From Polaromonas sp. JS666 (GTDB lineage Bacteria; Pseudomonadota; Gammaproteobacteria; Burkholderiales; Burkholderiaceae_C), in NCBI RefSeq assembly GCF_900103405.1, contig NZ_FNHX01000004.1, forward strand, positions 1 through 64,000: a DNA stretch of 64,000 bases, read 5' to 3'. The position numbers and the translations under genes were made by a program. The stretch's first letter is position 1. Every line of letters starts with the position of its first letter. This document shows, in pieces, positions 38,095 to 46,578 of the stretch. The notes under the pieces were generated by a model that had not been told where the DNA came from, made no database searches, and saw only the letters and a list, made by a program, of their open reading frames with translations.

Positions 38095-38907
38095 ATGAAA
38101 ACCATCATCATCACCGGCGCATCGGACGGCATAGGCGCGGAAATGGCGCGGCAGCTGGCCAAAACCCATGGCGCCGGCGTGGCACTGGTGCTGGCCGCGC
38201 GCAATGAAACGCTGCTGGACGAGGTCGCGCACCAGTGCGCCGCGCACGGCGCCCAAACCCTGGCCGTCAAGACCGATGTGTCCATCGAGGCCCAATGCCG
38301 GCACCTGGTGGATGCCGCCGTCGGCCGCTTCGGGCACATCGACGCCCTGATCAACAACGCCGGCATGTCGGCGCAGGCGCTGCTGGAGGATGTCAAGGCC
38401 CAGGACCTGGGCTGGTACGAGCAGCTCATGCGCATCAACTTCTGGGGCAGCGTCTGGTGCACCCATGCCGCCCTGCCCTACCTGAGGCTGCGCCACGGCA
38501 GCATCGTCGCCGTTTCCAGCCTGGCCGGGCTGATAGGCGTGCCGGGCCGCACGGCCTACAGCGCCACCAAATTCGCCATGGTGGGATTTTTCGAGGCGCT
38601 GCGCGCCGAAATGAAGGGCGCCGGGGTCGGCGTGACCACCGCCTACCCGGGTGTGGTCGCCACCCACATCCGCCACCGCGGCTTCAACGCGGCGGGCGTG
38701 GCCGCGGGATCCAGCGGGCTCAAGGAGGACAAGGCCATGAGCGTGGAGGAATGCGCCCGGCTGATCCTGCAGGGCATGGAGCGCCGGGACCGCGAGGTGG
38801 TCATGACGGCCAAGGGCAAGCTGGGCCGCTGGCTCAAGCTGATCGCGCCCGGCCGGGTCGAGGCGATGGCGCTGGCGGCGCTTAAAGACGAAGTAAAGCC
38901 GCTTTGA
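38095..38907 (+). CDS. Short-chain dehydrogenase/reductase
   Basis: A 270-residue NAD(P)-dependent oxidoreductase. The Rossmann motif is TGASDGIGAEMAR at residues 7-19, with NNAG near 88, the catalytic serine in AVSSLAGLIG near 142 and the YxxxK pair in AYSATKFAM. A C-terminal extension (residues 225-270) with basic and hydrophobic residues resembles membrane-associated SDRs. The substrate is unknown. ATG 38095 has GGAAGAGGA upstream. The next gene starts one base after its stop, so they are co-translated. Confidence 0.9.
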   Translation: MKTIIITGASDGIGAEMARQLAKTHGAGVALVLAARNETLLDEVAHQCAAHGAQTLAVKTDVSIEAQCRHLVDAAVGRFGHIDALINNAGMSAQALLEDVKAQDLGWYEQLMRINFWGSVWCTHAALPYLRLRHGSIVAVSSLAGLIGVPGRTAYSATKFAMVGFFEALRAEMKGAGVGVTTAYPGVVATHIRHRGFNAAGVAAGSSGLKEDKAMSVEECARLILQGMERRDREVVMTAKGKLGRWLKLIAPGRVEAMALAALKDEVKPL

Positions 38908-38908
38908 T

Positions 38909-39487
38909 ATGAGCAGTGTCCCGCATGGCATGGAGCAGCCCTCCGCCTGGGTGCAGCGCTGGTCGCACCTGGTGCGCGAAGGCGGCGTGGTGCTGGACGT
39001 CGCCTGCGGTTATGGCCGCCATGCCCGCTGGTTTCACGGGCGAAACCACTCCCTGGTGCTGGTGGACCGGTCACAGGAAGCCCTGGAGGCCGCCGCAAGC
39101 GCCCTCCCGGCATCGGCTTGCGAGGCCGTGGTGGCCGATATTGAAGCCGGCCCCTGGCCTTTTGCGGGTCGCCAGTTTGACGCGGTCGTCGTCACCAACT
39201 ACCTCTGGCGCCCGCTGTTGCCGACCCTGCTGGCCGGCCTGGCGCCGGGTGGCGTGCTGATTTACGAAACTTTTACGCAAGGCAATGAGTCCGTGGGCAA
39301 GCCCTCGCGGCCCGATTTTTTGCTGCGCACCGGCGAATTGCTGGAAATCTGCGCGGGCCTGCGGGTAGTGGCCTTCGAGGAAGGGTTCCACGAAAACCCG
39401 CAGCGCTTCATCCAGCGCATCGCGGCCGTCCGTGAAACCGCCTCGACTGCGGGTTTGCCCGCACCGCCGCGCTATTTCCTGCCCTAG
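38909..39487 (+). CDS. Class I SAM-dependent methyltransferase
   Basis: A 192-residue cytoplasmic methyltransferase. Motif I is VVLDVACGYGRHARWF, the acidic residue after strand 2 is in LVLVDRSQEAL, and motif IV region is FDAVVVTNYLWRPLLP. The C-terminal part GELLEICAGLRVVAFEEGF resembles TehB-like small methyltransferases. The acceptor is unknown. ATG 38909 lies one base after the SDR stop codon. dapA follows after 92 bp and probably has its own promoter. Confidence 0.87.
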   Translation: MSSVPHGMEQPSAWVQRWSHLVREGGVVLDVACGYGRHARWFHGRNHSLVLVDRSQEALEAAASALPASACEAVVADIEAGPWPFAGRQFDAVVVTNYLWRPLLPTLLAGLAPGGVLIYETFTQGNESVGKPSRPDFLLRTGELLEICAGLRVVAFEEGFHENPQRFIQRIAAVRETASTAGLPAPPRYFLP

Positions 39488-39579
39488 GCTCTGGGTAGAA
39501 TGCAGGATTGGCTTTTCGGGGCCGGCCCGGCGTTATTTCGGCCAGGCCCTATCCGGCCGCGAACGTTTACAAGTACAGC

Positions 39580-40464
39580 ATGAAACCCATTACTGGCAGC
39601 ATCGTTGCATTGGCAACGCCCTTGCATGATGACGGCAGCGTAGATTACCCCACCCTGCGCAAACTGGTGGACTGGCACATCGCCGAAGGCACCGACTGCA
39701 TAGGCGTGGTCGGCACCACCGGCGAATCCCCGACCGTCAACGTCGAGGAGCACTGCGAAATCATCCGCGTCTCGGTGGAGCAGGCCAAAAAGCGCGTGCC
39801 CATCATGGCCGGCTGCGGCGCCAACTCCACCGCCGAGGCGATCGAACTCGCCAAATTCGCCAAGCAGGTGGGCGCCGACTGCCAGCTTCAGGTCGTCCCC
39901 TACTACAACAAACCCACGCAGGAAGGCCAGTACCGGCACTTCAAGGCGATTGCCGAAGCCGTCGGCGATCTGCCCACCGTGCTCTACAACGTGCCCGGCC
40001 GCACCGTGGCCGATATGGCGCACGCCACCGTGTTGCGCCTGGCCCAGGTGCCCGGCATTGTCGGCATCAAGGAAGCCACCGGCAACATCGAGCGTGCGCA
40101 GTGGCTGATCAAGGAAGTGCCCAAGGGCTTTGCGGTGTACTCGGGCGACGACCCGACCGCCGTGGCGCTCATGCTCTGCGGCGGCCAGGGCAACGTCAGC
40201 GTGACGGCCAACGTGGCGCCCAGGCTCATGCATGAGCTATGCGTCGCCGCCGTGGCGGGCGACACGCGCCGCGCCATGGAACTGCAGCTCAAGCTCCTGC
40301 CGCTGCACAGAAACCTGTTTATTGAAGCCAACCCGATTCCCGTCAAATGGGCCATGGCCCGGATGGGTCTTTGCGGCGGCACCTTGCGCCTGCCCATGAC
40401 GCCGCTGGAAACATCGAACGAAGCGGCCGTGGAAAATGCCTTGCGCGCCTGCGGCCTGATTTGA
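39580..40464 (+). CDS. dapA: 4-hydroxy-tetrahydrodipicolinate synthase
   Basis: A 294-residue enzyme that condenses pyruvate with aspartate semialdehyde, the first step toward lysine and meso-diaminopimelate. The Schiff-base lysine is Lys164 in GIKEATGN, and the catalytic tyrosine is Tyr136 in [16 protein letters not shown] forms the carboxylate site. ATG 39580 starts the conserved [15 protein letters not shown]; an earlier open stretch is not used. bamC follows after 31 bp, the arrangement also seen in E. coli. Confidence 0.96.
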   Translation: MKPITGSIVALATPLHDDGSVDYPTLRKLVDWHIAEGTDCIGVVGTTGESPTVNVEEHCEIIRVSVEQAKKRVPIMAGCGANSTAEAIELAKFAKQVGADCQLQVVPYYNKPTQEGQYRHFKAIAEAVGDLPTVLYNVPGRTVADMAHATVLRLAQVPGIVGIKEATGNIERAQWLIKEVPKGFAVYSGDDPTAVALMLCGGQGNVSVTANVAPRLMHELCVAAVAGDTRRAMELQLKLLPLHRNLFIEANPIPVKWAMARMGLCGGTLRLPMTPLETSNEAAVENALRACGLI

Positions 40465-40495
40465 TTTGCCTGATCTGATTTTTAAGGGAACCCAA

Positions 40496-41644
40496 GTGAA
40501 GATATCGCCAACACGTCCTGCATTTTCAAAAGCCCGGAGCGCCGCAGCTGTGTCCGCGCTGGTTGCCCTCGGCCTGCTCGCCGGCTGTTCCTCCCTGCGC
40601 GATGTGATGGACGGTGAACGCGTCGATTACAAGAGCAGCGGCACCAAGGGTCCTTCGCTGGACATCCCCCCCGACCTGACCCAGCTCAGCCGTGACACCC
40701 GTTATGTGGTGCCCGGCACGGCGGTATCCGCCAGCAGCTACCAGGTGGGCCAGCCCACGCAGGCCGTGCAGACGGCCGCCACCGCCGTCGGCGACGTGCG
40801 CATCGAGCGCGCGGGCAGCCAGCGCTGGCTGGTCGTGAACCGGCCCGCCGACAAGCTCTGGGGCCCTGTCCGCGACTTCTGGCTGGAAAGCGGCTTCCTG
40901 CTCGCACAGGACCAGGAAAACCTGGGCATCATGGAAACCGACTTCGCCGAAAACCGCGCCAAGCTGCCGCAGGACTTCATCCGCAGCGCGCTGGGCAAGG
41001 TATTCGACGGCCTCTATTCGACCGGTGAGCGCGACAAGTTCCGCACGCGCCTGGAGCGCCGCCCCGATGGCGGCACCGAAATTTACGTCAGCCACCGCGG
41101 CATGATTGAAGTGATCACCGGCGGAAAAACCGGCAACGCCGCTTCCGGCGACAGCACTGTCTGGCAGCCCCGCCCCGCCGATCCGGAACTCGAAGCCGAA
41201 TTCCTGCGCCGCCTGATGGTCAAGCTGGGCGTGTCGCAAGAGCAGTCCAAGGCCCTGGTGGCCGCGGGCGCCACCAAACAGACCTCGCGCATCGCCACTG
41301 TCAACAACCTGCCTGTCGTGCAGATCGACGAAGGTTTTGACCGCGCCTGGCGCCGGGTTGGCCTGGCGCTGGACCGCACCGGCTTCACCGTTGAAGACCG
41401 CGACCGCAGCCAGGGCACCTACTTCGTGCGCTACGTCGAGCCTGTCGTGAACAAGACCGAACCCGGCTTCTTCAGCAAGCTGTTCAGCGGATCGCCGGCC
41501 GCCACGCCGCCCCTGAAGTACCGTATCGCCGTCAAGAGCCAAGGCGAGAGCACCACGGTTTCCGTCCTCAATGCACAGGGCGCCGCCGAATCGTCGGCCA
41601 ATGCCCAGCGCATCGTGCAGGTGATCGCCGACGACCTCAAGTAA
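40496..41644 (+). CDS. bamC: Outer membrane assembly lipoprotein BamC
   Basis: A 382-residue lipoprotein of the BAM complex, which inserts beta-barrel proteins into the outer membrane. The lipobox is LLAGC with Cys31. The lasso-like N-terminal segment is followed by DIPPDLTQLSRDTRYVVPGT and two helix-grip domains (about 105-220 and 270-382). The start is taken as GTG 40496, with AGGGA 6 bp upstream, which gives a compact signal peptide; a TTG ten codons earlier has no such site. It is 31 bp from dapA and likely shares its transcript. Confidence 0.9.
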   Translation: MKISPTRPAFSKARSAAAVSALVALGLLAGCSSLRDVMDGERVDYKSSGTKGPSLDIPPDLTQLSRDTRYVVPGTAVSASSYQVGQPTQAVQTAATAVGDVRIERAGSQRWLVVNRPADKLWGPVRDFWLESGFLLAQDQENLGIMETDFAENRAKLPQDFIRSALGKVFDGLYSTGERDKFRTRLERRPDGGTEIYVSHRGMIEVITGGKTGNAASGDSTVWQPRPADPELEAEFLRRLMVKLGVSQEQSKALVAAGATKQTSRIATVNNLPVVQIDEGFDRAWRRVGLALDRTGFTVEDRDRSQGTYFVRYVEPVVNKTEPGFFSKLFSGSPAATPPLKYRIAVKSQGESTTVSVLNAQGAAESSANAQRIVQVIADDLK

Positions 41645-41689
41645 TCCGGGCTTGCCGCCCGACCGTCCCGGCCACGCATTGCGACGCCT

Positions 41690-42463
41690 ATGTTGAGGTT
41701 TAAAAGCCTGGGCAGCGGCAGTTCGGGCAATGCCACCGTGGTCGAAGCGGCCGGGATCGCACCTTCACGGGTTCTTGTCGACTGCGGGTTGGGCCTCAAG
41801 CACCTGCTTTACCGGCTGGGCGAAGCCGGCTTGCAGCCCGAGGACATCCATGCCGTGTTCATCACGCATGAACACGGCGACCATATCGGCTGCGCGCGCT
41901 CGCTTGCCCTGCGCTACCGCATCCCGGTCTGGATGAGCCACGGCACACATGCCGCCCTAGGGGCGCCGGATTTCGACGGGCTGCTGCACACCGCGCGTGA
42001 CGGCAAAGCCATAGAACTGGGAGGCCTGCAGCTCACGCCCTTTACCGTGCCACACGACGCCAGGGAACCCTTGCAGCTCAGCTGCACCGACGGCTCTGCC
42101 AAGCTCGGCATCCTGACCGACCTGGGCCACGCCACCACCCATGTCATGTCGCATCTCATGGCTTGCGACGCCCTGATGCTGGAGTGCAACCACGACACCG
42201 ACATGCTGGCGCGGTCGTCGTATCCGCCCTTTTTAAAGCGGCGCGTGGGCGGCCAGTACGGCCACCTCTCCAATGCCGCGGCGGTCGAGATTGCCCGCAC
42301 CCTGGTTCATGGGCGTTTCAGGCACCTGGTGGCCGCGCACCTGAGCGCGCAGAACAACCGGCCTGCGCTGGTGCAGGCGCTGATGGCCGAAACCTTGGGT
42401 TGCGGCTCGGACGACATCGTCGTGGCCAGGCCCGACACCGGAACGCCCTGGCTTTCGCTTTGA
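41690..42463 (+). CDS. YycJ/WalJ-like metallo-beta-lactamase-fold hydrolase
   Basis: A 257-residue cytoplasmic MBL-fold protein. The metal motif is ITHEHGDHIGCAR near residues 63-75, with GILTDLGHATTHVMSHL and LMLECNHDTDML as later ligand regions. The opening MLRFKSLGSGSSGNATVVE is typical of the YycJ group, which are nuclease-like hydrolases of uncertain substrate. It follows bamC by 45 bp and ends at an intrinsic terminator shared with the convergent lipoprotein gene. Confidence 0.9.
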   Translation: MLRFKSLGSGSSGNATVVEAAGIAPSRVLVDCGLGLKHLLYRLGEAGLQPEDIHAVFITHEHGDHIGCARSLALRYRIPVWMSHGTHAALGAPDFDGLLHTARDGKAIELGGLQLTPFTVPHDAREPLQLSCTDGSAKLGILTDLGHATTHVMSHLMACDALMLECNHDTDMLARSSYPPFLKRRVGGQYGHLSNAAAVEIARTLVHGRFRHLVAAHLSAQNNRPALVQALMAETLGCGSDDIVVARPDTGTPWLSL

Positions 42464-42520
42464 GGCCGCGGACATGGGACGCAGCGCCGGCCGCGTCCAC
42501 GACAGGGAAACAGCGGCCAT

Positions 42521-42549
42521 AAAAAAAGCCGCCTTGCGGCGGCTTTTTT
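42521..42549. terminator. Bidirectional rho-independent terminator
   Basis: GCCGCC (42528-42533) pairs with GGCGGC (42538-42543) over a TTGC loop. A-run 42521-42527 and T-run 42544-42549 flank it, so it can end transcription from both the metallo-hydrolase gene (plus) and the alanine-rich lipoprotein gene (minus). Confidence 0.9.
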
Positions 42550-42564
42550 CGACTCGCTGAAGAA

Positions 42565-42825
42565 TTACTTCTTGGCAGCGCTGGCAGCAGCGGAGGTGGC
42601 AGCGGCAGCAGCAGCGTCAGCGGAAGGAGCAGCGGATGCGGCGGCGGCAGGTGCGGACGCATCGGCAGCAGGTGCGGATGCAGCAGCGGCTGGTGCGGAA
42701 GCTTCAGCAGCAGGTGCAGATGCTGCAGCGGCTGGTGCTGCAGGAGCTGCGGCTTCTTCTTTCTTGCCGCAAGCAGCCAGTGCAACAGCGGCAACGATTG
42801 CTGCCAAAACGAGGGACTTGTTCAT
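42565..42825 (-). CDS. Small alanine/proline-rich lipoprotein
   Basis: An 86-residue predicted lipoprotein. The signal peptide MNKSLVLAAIVAAVALAAC ends in a lipobox with Cys19, followed by GKKEEAA. The remainder is low complexity, with repeats of the type [19 protein letters not shown] and ending AAASAAKK. Family members of this type are common in Burkholderiales and unassigned in function; an extended linker across the periplasm is a reasonable guess. The repeated coding sequence may vary in copy number between strains. The gene has its own promoter-like TATAAT at 42953-42948 (minus strand) and a perfect palindrome in its leader. Confidence 0.8.
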   Translation of the reverse strand: MNKSLVLAAIVAAVALAACGKKEEAAAPAAPAAAASAPAAEASAPAAAASAPAADASAPAAAASAAPSADAAAAAATSAAASAAKK

Positions 42826-42854
42826 TTTTACGATCCTTGATGATATTTAAGAAA

Positions 42855-42872
42855 ACAATTTCCGGAAATTGT
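42855..42872. promoter_or_regulatory. Perfect 18-bp palindrome in the leader of the Ala-rich lipoprotein gene
   Basis: ACAATTTCCGGAAATTGT reads the same on both strands and lies 30 bp upstream of the lipoprotein ATG. A minus-strand TATAAT at 42953-42948 with a poor -35 is the likely promoter, which would put the palindrome in the transcribed leader. It could be an operator or an RNA hairpin. The surrounding interval 42826-43039 is AT-rich compared with the genome and holds no gene. Confidence 0.6.
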
Positions 42873-43039
42873 CAAAAGAAACCCAAACCGGAATTCAAGT
42901 TATTTTTGACCGGGGAAAGGACTCGAGCTCTTTCTACCCAGCTTTAAATTATATGCTGGATATTACAAGTCCGGAAACCCTTAGTCGGCAAAGCATGCCC
43001 TTATAACGGCCCCGTGTGAGGCTTGCGCAATCCTTGCAT

Positions 43040-43552
43040 TCAAAGACCCAGGGTGGTGGCCGGGAAGGCCGGTGAGCTTTTCAGCAGCCTTTCATGGAGC
43101 CGCTCCCTCAGCGCAACCCGGCGCGCCGGCTCGGACCCGGCCATGCCCGTGCAACGCTGCAGGTCCAGGCGCTCAAAAACCCAGCCCGGCCCCAGCAAGG
43201 CGCTGGGCAGGTCATCGGCCGGGGCCGACGCGTTGGCACGGCATTCAATGATATGGGCCCAGGTCCGCCGCCAGGTGACGAAGCGCGCATGCCGGCGCAG
43301 CACCTCGTCGTAGTTCCTGGCCAGCATGGTGAAGGTCCGGCCGGTCTTGGACCAGTCGTTCAAGGCCTGCACCACCGCGCGTTCTCCCAGGGGCCAGTCT
43401 TCAAAATCCGGGTCGCAGACGATGATTTCACGCCAGCCCTGCTGCGCCGCCGCGGAAAAAGCCTGGCGGATCATCTCGGTAAAGTCGGCGCGCCCGCTGA
43501 AACGGCCTTCCGGCAAGGCCTGCAGCGGGGTGGGTGTTGTGTCAGGTTCCAT
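43040..43552 (-). CDS. Conserved hypothetical protein, about 170 aa
   Basis: A 170-residue soluble protein starting MEPDTTPTPLQALPEGRFSG. I do not recognise a domain with confidence. Visible features are an alpha/beta pattern with REIIVCDPDFEDWPLGERAV, then NDWSKTGRTFTMLARNYDEV and HARFVTWRRTWAHIIECRAN. This somewhat resembles the phosphodiesterase-like DUF families but lacks clear catalytic motifs. ATG 43552 is chosen because GGAG lies 7 bp upstream. It follows the RoxA-like gene by 43 bp on the same strand, so a shared transcript is likely. Confidence 0.7.
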   Translation of the reverse strand: MEPDTTPTPLQALPEGRFSGRADFTEMIRQAFSAAAQQGWREIIVCDPDFEDWPLGERAVVQALNDWSKTGRTFTMLARNYDEVLRRHARFVTWRRTWAHIIECRANASAPADDLPSALLGPGWVFERLDLQRCTGMAGSEPARRVALRERLHERLLKSSPAFPATTLGL

Positions 43553-43595
43553 GGAGCATCTCCTTGGCAAAAGTGGCAAACAGGCGCTGGGCCGA

Positions 43596-44813
43596 TCATG
43601 AATCCGCAGACGGCTCCTGTCGCAGCCAGCCGGCATCGTGCCAGTCGCCCAGCAAGGCCATCGCGGAGGCGCCGGCCTTGCGCAACTCATGCGGCGCCAA
43701 GCCGCGTCCGTCGGCCAGCCGGCGCATCAGCGTCGCATCGGCGCCTTTGGCGCGGTAGCTCTCCCCGTTGATGAACACATGGTCGGCGTCATACATCATC
43801 CGGGTGCGCGCATCCAGCCTGACCCCTGCGCGGCCGGCCCGCGCGGCCTCTGCATCCCATTCGTCCGCGGCTTCGTCAAACCATACGGAGGGCTTGGGTT
43901 CGGTCATGTATTCACCCAGGACGCAGGCCAGCGCGAGGGGGTCTTTCAGCGCGTCCTGCACGGCCTGGCTGGCGAAGGCGGCCAGCTCAACCGGCAAGGC
44001 TGCCGGGTTGGCGGTGGCGTCCTGCCCGGGATCACGGTAGATCTCGGGTGCTTTGGCCGCGCGGCGCCCCGCCGGAGCATCCGCCTGCCTGTCGTCCTCG
44101 CTGAATTCCGCCAGGCGCTGCAGCAGTTCCGCCGCCAGTTCGCCGCGCCCCGGCGACCGGAAGCCGATCGAATAGGTCATGCAGTCGGCCGCCTTGCCAT
44201 CACCCGGTGCCGCCGTTTCGGCCACGCCGTCATGGGCGTAGCGCGGGGGCAGGTACAGCATGTCGCCGGCTTCCAGCACAAACTCCTGCTCGGGCTCGAA
44301 GTTCTGCAAAATCTTCAGCGGCACGCCCTCCTGCAGCGTCAGGTCTTTTTGCTGCCCTATCCTCCAACGCCGCCGCCCGCTGGCCTGCAACAGGAACACG
44401 TCATAGCTGTCAAAGTGCGGCCCCACGCCGCCGCCCGCCGTCGCGAACGAGATCATCAAGTCGTCAAGCCGTGCATCGGGAACAAAACGAAACCGCTGCA
44501 GAAGCTCGTGCGCCCCGGCATCATGCAGGTCCACGCCCTGCACCAGCAAGGTCCAGGCCTTCTGGCTCAGCGGCGGCAAGCTGCGCGGCGCAAAAGGCCC
44601 CTGCTTCATGCGCCAGCCCTTGGCCTGCTGGACAATCAGGCGCGACTCCACCTGTTCGCTCGCGGCCAGTTTGAACAAGGCCGCGCGGCTCAGCAAAGGC
44701 TGGAATCCGGGCAGAGCCTGGCGAACGAGAAACGGCTTTTTTTGCCAGTGGCGGCGCATGAATTGCGCCGGGCTCAGGCCGGCAAGGAGCGCTAGAGATT
44801 GGTTTACATCCAT
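43596..44813 (-). CDS. RoxA/YcfD-type JmjC ribosomal protein hydroxylase
   Basis: A 405-residue Fe(II)/2-oxoglutarate oxygenase of the cupin (JmjC) class. The iron ligands are His133 and Asp135 in GPHFDSYDVF and His194 in YLPPRYAHDGVAE. N-terminal SPAQFMRRHWQKKPFLVRQA and the C-terminal winged-helix part fit E. coli YcfD (RoxA), which hydroxylates arginine 81 of ribosomal protein L16. The C-terminal part is longer here. It is divergent from the SlyD-like gene, and only 14 bp lie between the two start codons. Confidence 0.88.
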   Translation of the reverse strand: MDVNQSLALLAGLSPAQFMRRHWQKKPFLVRQALPGFQPLLSRAALFKLAASEQVESRLIVQQAKGWRMKQGPFAPRSLPPLSQKAWTLLVQGVDLHDAGAHELLQRFRFVPDARLDDLMISFATAGGGVGPHFDSYDVFLLQASGRRRWRIGQQKDLTLQEGVPLKILQNFEPEQEFVLEAGDMLYLPPRYAHDGVAETAAPGDGKAADCMTYSIGFRSPGRGELAAELLQRLAEFSEDDRQADAPAGRRAAKAPEIYRDPGQDATANPAALPVELAAFASQAVQDALKDPLALACVLGEYMTEPKPSVWFDEAADEWDAEAARAGRAGVRLDARTRMMYDADHVFINGESYRAKGADATLMRRLADGRGLAPHELRKAGASAMALLGDWHDAGWLRQEPSADS

Positions 44814-44814
44814 G

Positions 44815-44826
44815 GGACAATTGTCC
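44815..44826. promoter_or_regulatory. 12-bp palindrome between two divergent start codons
   Basis: GGACAATTGTCC fills the 14-bp space between the ATG of the RoxA-like gene (44813, minus) and the ATG of the isomerase gene (44828, plus). Neither gene has room for a Shine-Dalgarno site outside the other gene's coding sequence. One or both mRNAs may therefore be leaderless, or each promoter lies inside the neighbouring gene. Confidence 0.55.
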
Positions 44827-44827
44827 G

Positions 44828-45352
44828 ATGAAAATCACCCCGCAATGCGTCGTAGCCCTGACATGGACGCTGAAAGACACCCTGGGCGATGTGCTGGACG
44901 AACTGGATGAGCCCATCGAGTTCCTGCTGGGCGGTGACGACCTGCTGGCCAAGATCGAGCAGGCCCTGCAAGGGCATGAAACCGGCGACAAGCTTGAGCT
45001 GCACCTGGAGCCCGAAGACGCCTTTGGCGACTATGACGAGAACCTGGTGTTTCTCGAGCCCCGCAAGGTTTTCCCGGCCGAACTCGAAGAAGGCATGACC
45101 TTCGACGGCGCGGCGCTGCCCAAAGGTGTCAGCGGAACGGCACCGCACGACCATATCTATACGGTCACCGAAATCTATCCCGACCACGTGGTTCTGGACG
45201 GCAACCATCCGCTCGCGGGCATCGCCATCCGGCTGACGGTCAAGGTGGAGTCGGTGCGTGAAGCAAGCGAAGAGGAAATCAGCCAGGGCTCCCTGGGCAC
45301 CGGTTTCTTCAAGCTCGAGCCGCTCTCGCCCGGAAGCGGCACCCTGCACTAA
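44828..45352 (+). CDS. FKBP-type peptidyl-prolyl isomerase, SlyD-like
   Basis: A 174-residue cytoplasmic isomerase/chaperone. The N-terminal FKBP part starts MKITPQCVVALTWTLKDTLG and contains EALQGHETGDKLELHLEPEDAFGDYDENLVF (split here across the core and insert-in-flap). VLDGNHPLAGIAIRLTVKVESV is the SlyD C-terminal strand. The histidine-rich metal tail of E. coli SlyD is missing; the C-terminus is GFFKLEPLSPGSGTLH. It ends before an intrinsic terminator. Confidence 0.9.
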   Translation: MKITPQCVVALTWTLKDTLGDVLDELDEPIEFLLGGDDLLAKIEQALQGHETGDKLELHLEPEDAFGDYDENLVFLEPRKVFPAELEEGMTFDGAALPKGVSGTAPHDHIYTVTEIYPDHVVLDGNHPLAGIAIRLTVKVESVREASEEEISQGSLGTGFFKLEPLSPGSGTLH

Positions 45353-45356
45353 GGCC

Positions 45357-45382
45357 AAGGCGGCGGCATGCCGCCGCCTTTT
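45357..45382 (+). terminator. Rho-independent terminator after the SlyD-like gene
   Basis: AAGGCGGCGGC (45357-45367) pairs with GCCGCCGCCTT (45370-45380), closing on a short CATG turn, and is followed by TTTT. It starts 4 bp after the isomerase stop codon and also faces the end of the convergent glycine-zipper gene. Confidence 0.8.
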
Positions 45383-45397
45383 GACAACCCCGGCCGC

Positions 45398-45949
45398 TTA
45401 CATTCGGTACAGCAGGCCGTTCTCAATCCTCACGCGGTCGCCTATGCGCAAGTCGCCGGTGGAAGGCACGTCATAGGCACGGCCGGTGCCGTTGTCGAGT
45501 TGGACAGACACGCGGTAGGTTTCGCGAACCGTACCGGGATTGCGGTTCTTCTCAATCGCATTACCAGCCACGGCGCCGCCCACTGCCCCGACAACCGTCG
45601 CCACGTCCTTGCCGGTGCCGCCGCCGATCTGGTGGCCCACCACCGCGCCGGCCACACCGCCGAGGATGGCACCTACGCCCGAGCTCCTGGCCTGTTCCTG
45701 GGTGCGAAACACTTCGACGTTGCTGACGCGTCCGTATTCGACATAGCGGTTCTGCTGGTTGGCGGGATAGGTGCCTGCCGGGTAGGTTCCAGCCGGATAA
45801 GTCTGGTTAGGGTAGCTGGCGGTGTTGGGATAGGGGGGCGGGTAATTCGCGTCGGACACCGACGGCGGGCTCATGGGCGCGCAGGCGGCCAGGGCGGCCA
45901 GCGCCAGCACCACGGATGCGGATGAAATAAAGCGGGATGTGTTTCGCAT
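45398..45949 (-). CDS. Glycine-zipper outer-membrane lipoprotein (SlyB/Pcp-like)
   Basis: A 183-residue lipoprotein. The signal peptide ends in LALAALAAC with Cys23. A proline/tyrosine region follows, with tandem YPAGT units near residues 50-62. The glycine-zipper membrane segment is GVGAILGGVAGAVVGHQIGG plus VVGAVGGAVAGNAIEKN (about 91-133). The C-terminal domain GRAYDVPSTGDLRIGDRVRI is the usual beta domain. The role in SlyB/PcpA-like proteins is envelope stability. ATG 45949 has AGGAGA upstream. Confidence 0.9.
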   Translation of the reverse strand: MRNTSRFISSASVVLALAALAACAPMSPPSVSDANYPPPYPNTASYPNQTYPAGTYPAGTYPANQQNRYVEYGRVSNVEVFRTQEQARSSGVGAILGGVAGAVVGHQIGGGTGKDVATVVGAVGGAVAGNAIEKNRNPGTVRETYRVSVQLDNGTGRAYDVPSTGDLRIGDRVRIENGLLYRM

Positions 45950-46128
45950 GAGTCTCTCCTTTTGGTAAGTTCATGAGATCCCGGCATCAAGGCGCATGGA
46001 CTCTCATGGCTTATTAAGGATGCGGCCCGCTCTTCCCCGGGTGGGGATAGGGCCTGTGGCGGCGTGGGAGCCTTGTTGCAAGGGTTGTAGGAAAACCCCC
46101 CACCCCTGCAAGGCGCGGCGGACCAGAC

Positions 46129-46575
46129 TCAGGCCTTGCCGGTGGAGCCGTAGCCGCCTTCCCCGCGCTCACTGGCGGGGAATTCAGACACCACATTGAA
46201 CTGCGCCTGTACCACGGGCACGATCATCAGCTGCGCGATCCGCTCCATGGGTTCAATCGTGAAGGGCACGTCGCTGCGGTTCCAGGCGCTGACCATCAGC
46301 TGCCCCTGGTAATCGCTGTCGATCAGGCCCACCAGGTTGCCCAGCACGATGCCGTGCTTGTGGCCCAGGCCGGAGCGCGGCAGGATCAGCGCGGCATAGC
46401 CCGGGTTGTGCAGGTAGATGGCGATGCCGGTGGGCACCAGTTGCCAGGCGTTGGCCGCCAGCGTGAGCGGCGCATCCAGGCAGGCGCGCAGGTCCAGGCC
46501 GGCACTGCCGGGCGTGGCATAGGTGGGAAGGTTGTTCTGAAGGCGCGGGTCGAGAATCTTGACGTCGATGTGCAT
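46129..46575 (-). CDS. dut: Deoxyuridine 5'-triphosphate nucleotidohydrolase
   Basis: A 148-residue enzyme that converts dUTP to dUMP and pyrophosphate, preventing uracil entry into DNA and supplying dTMP synthesis. The five trimeric dUTPase motifs are visible: [41 protein letters not shown] and [13 protein letters not shown]. It follows the preceding small membrane protein by 3 bp and sits in the same run as coaBC, the order coaBC-dut known from many proteobacteria. Confidence 0.96.
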   Translation of the reverse strand: MHIDVKILDPRLQNNLPTYATPGSAGLDLRACLDAPLTLAANAWQLVPTGIAIYLHNPGYAALILPRSGLGHKHGIVLGNLVGLIDSDYQGQLMVSAWNRSDVPFTIEPMERIAQLMIVPVVQAQFNVVSEFPASERGEGGYGSTGKA

Positions 46576-46578
46576 GAA

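Noticed and set aside
42572..42850. Alanine-rich plus-strand frame opposite the small lipoprotein
   Set aside because: The minus-strand frame has a signal peptide and lipobox; the opposite frame is its repeat-driven mirror.
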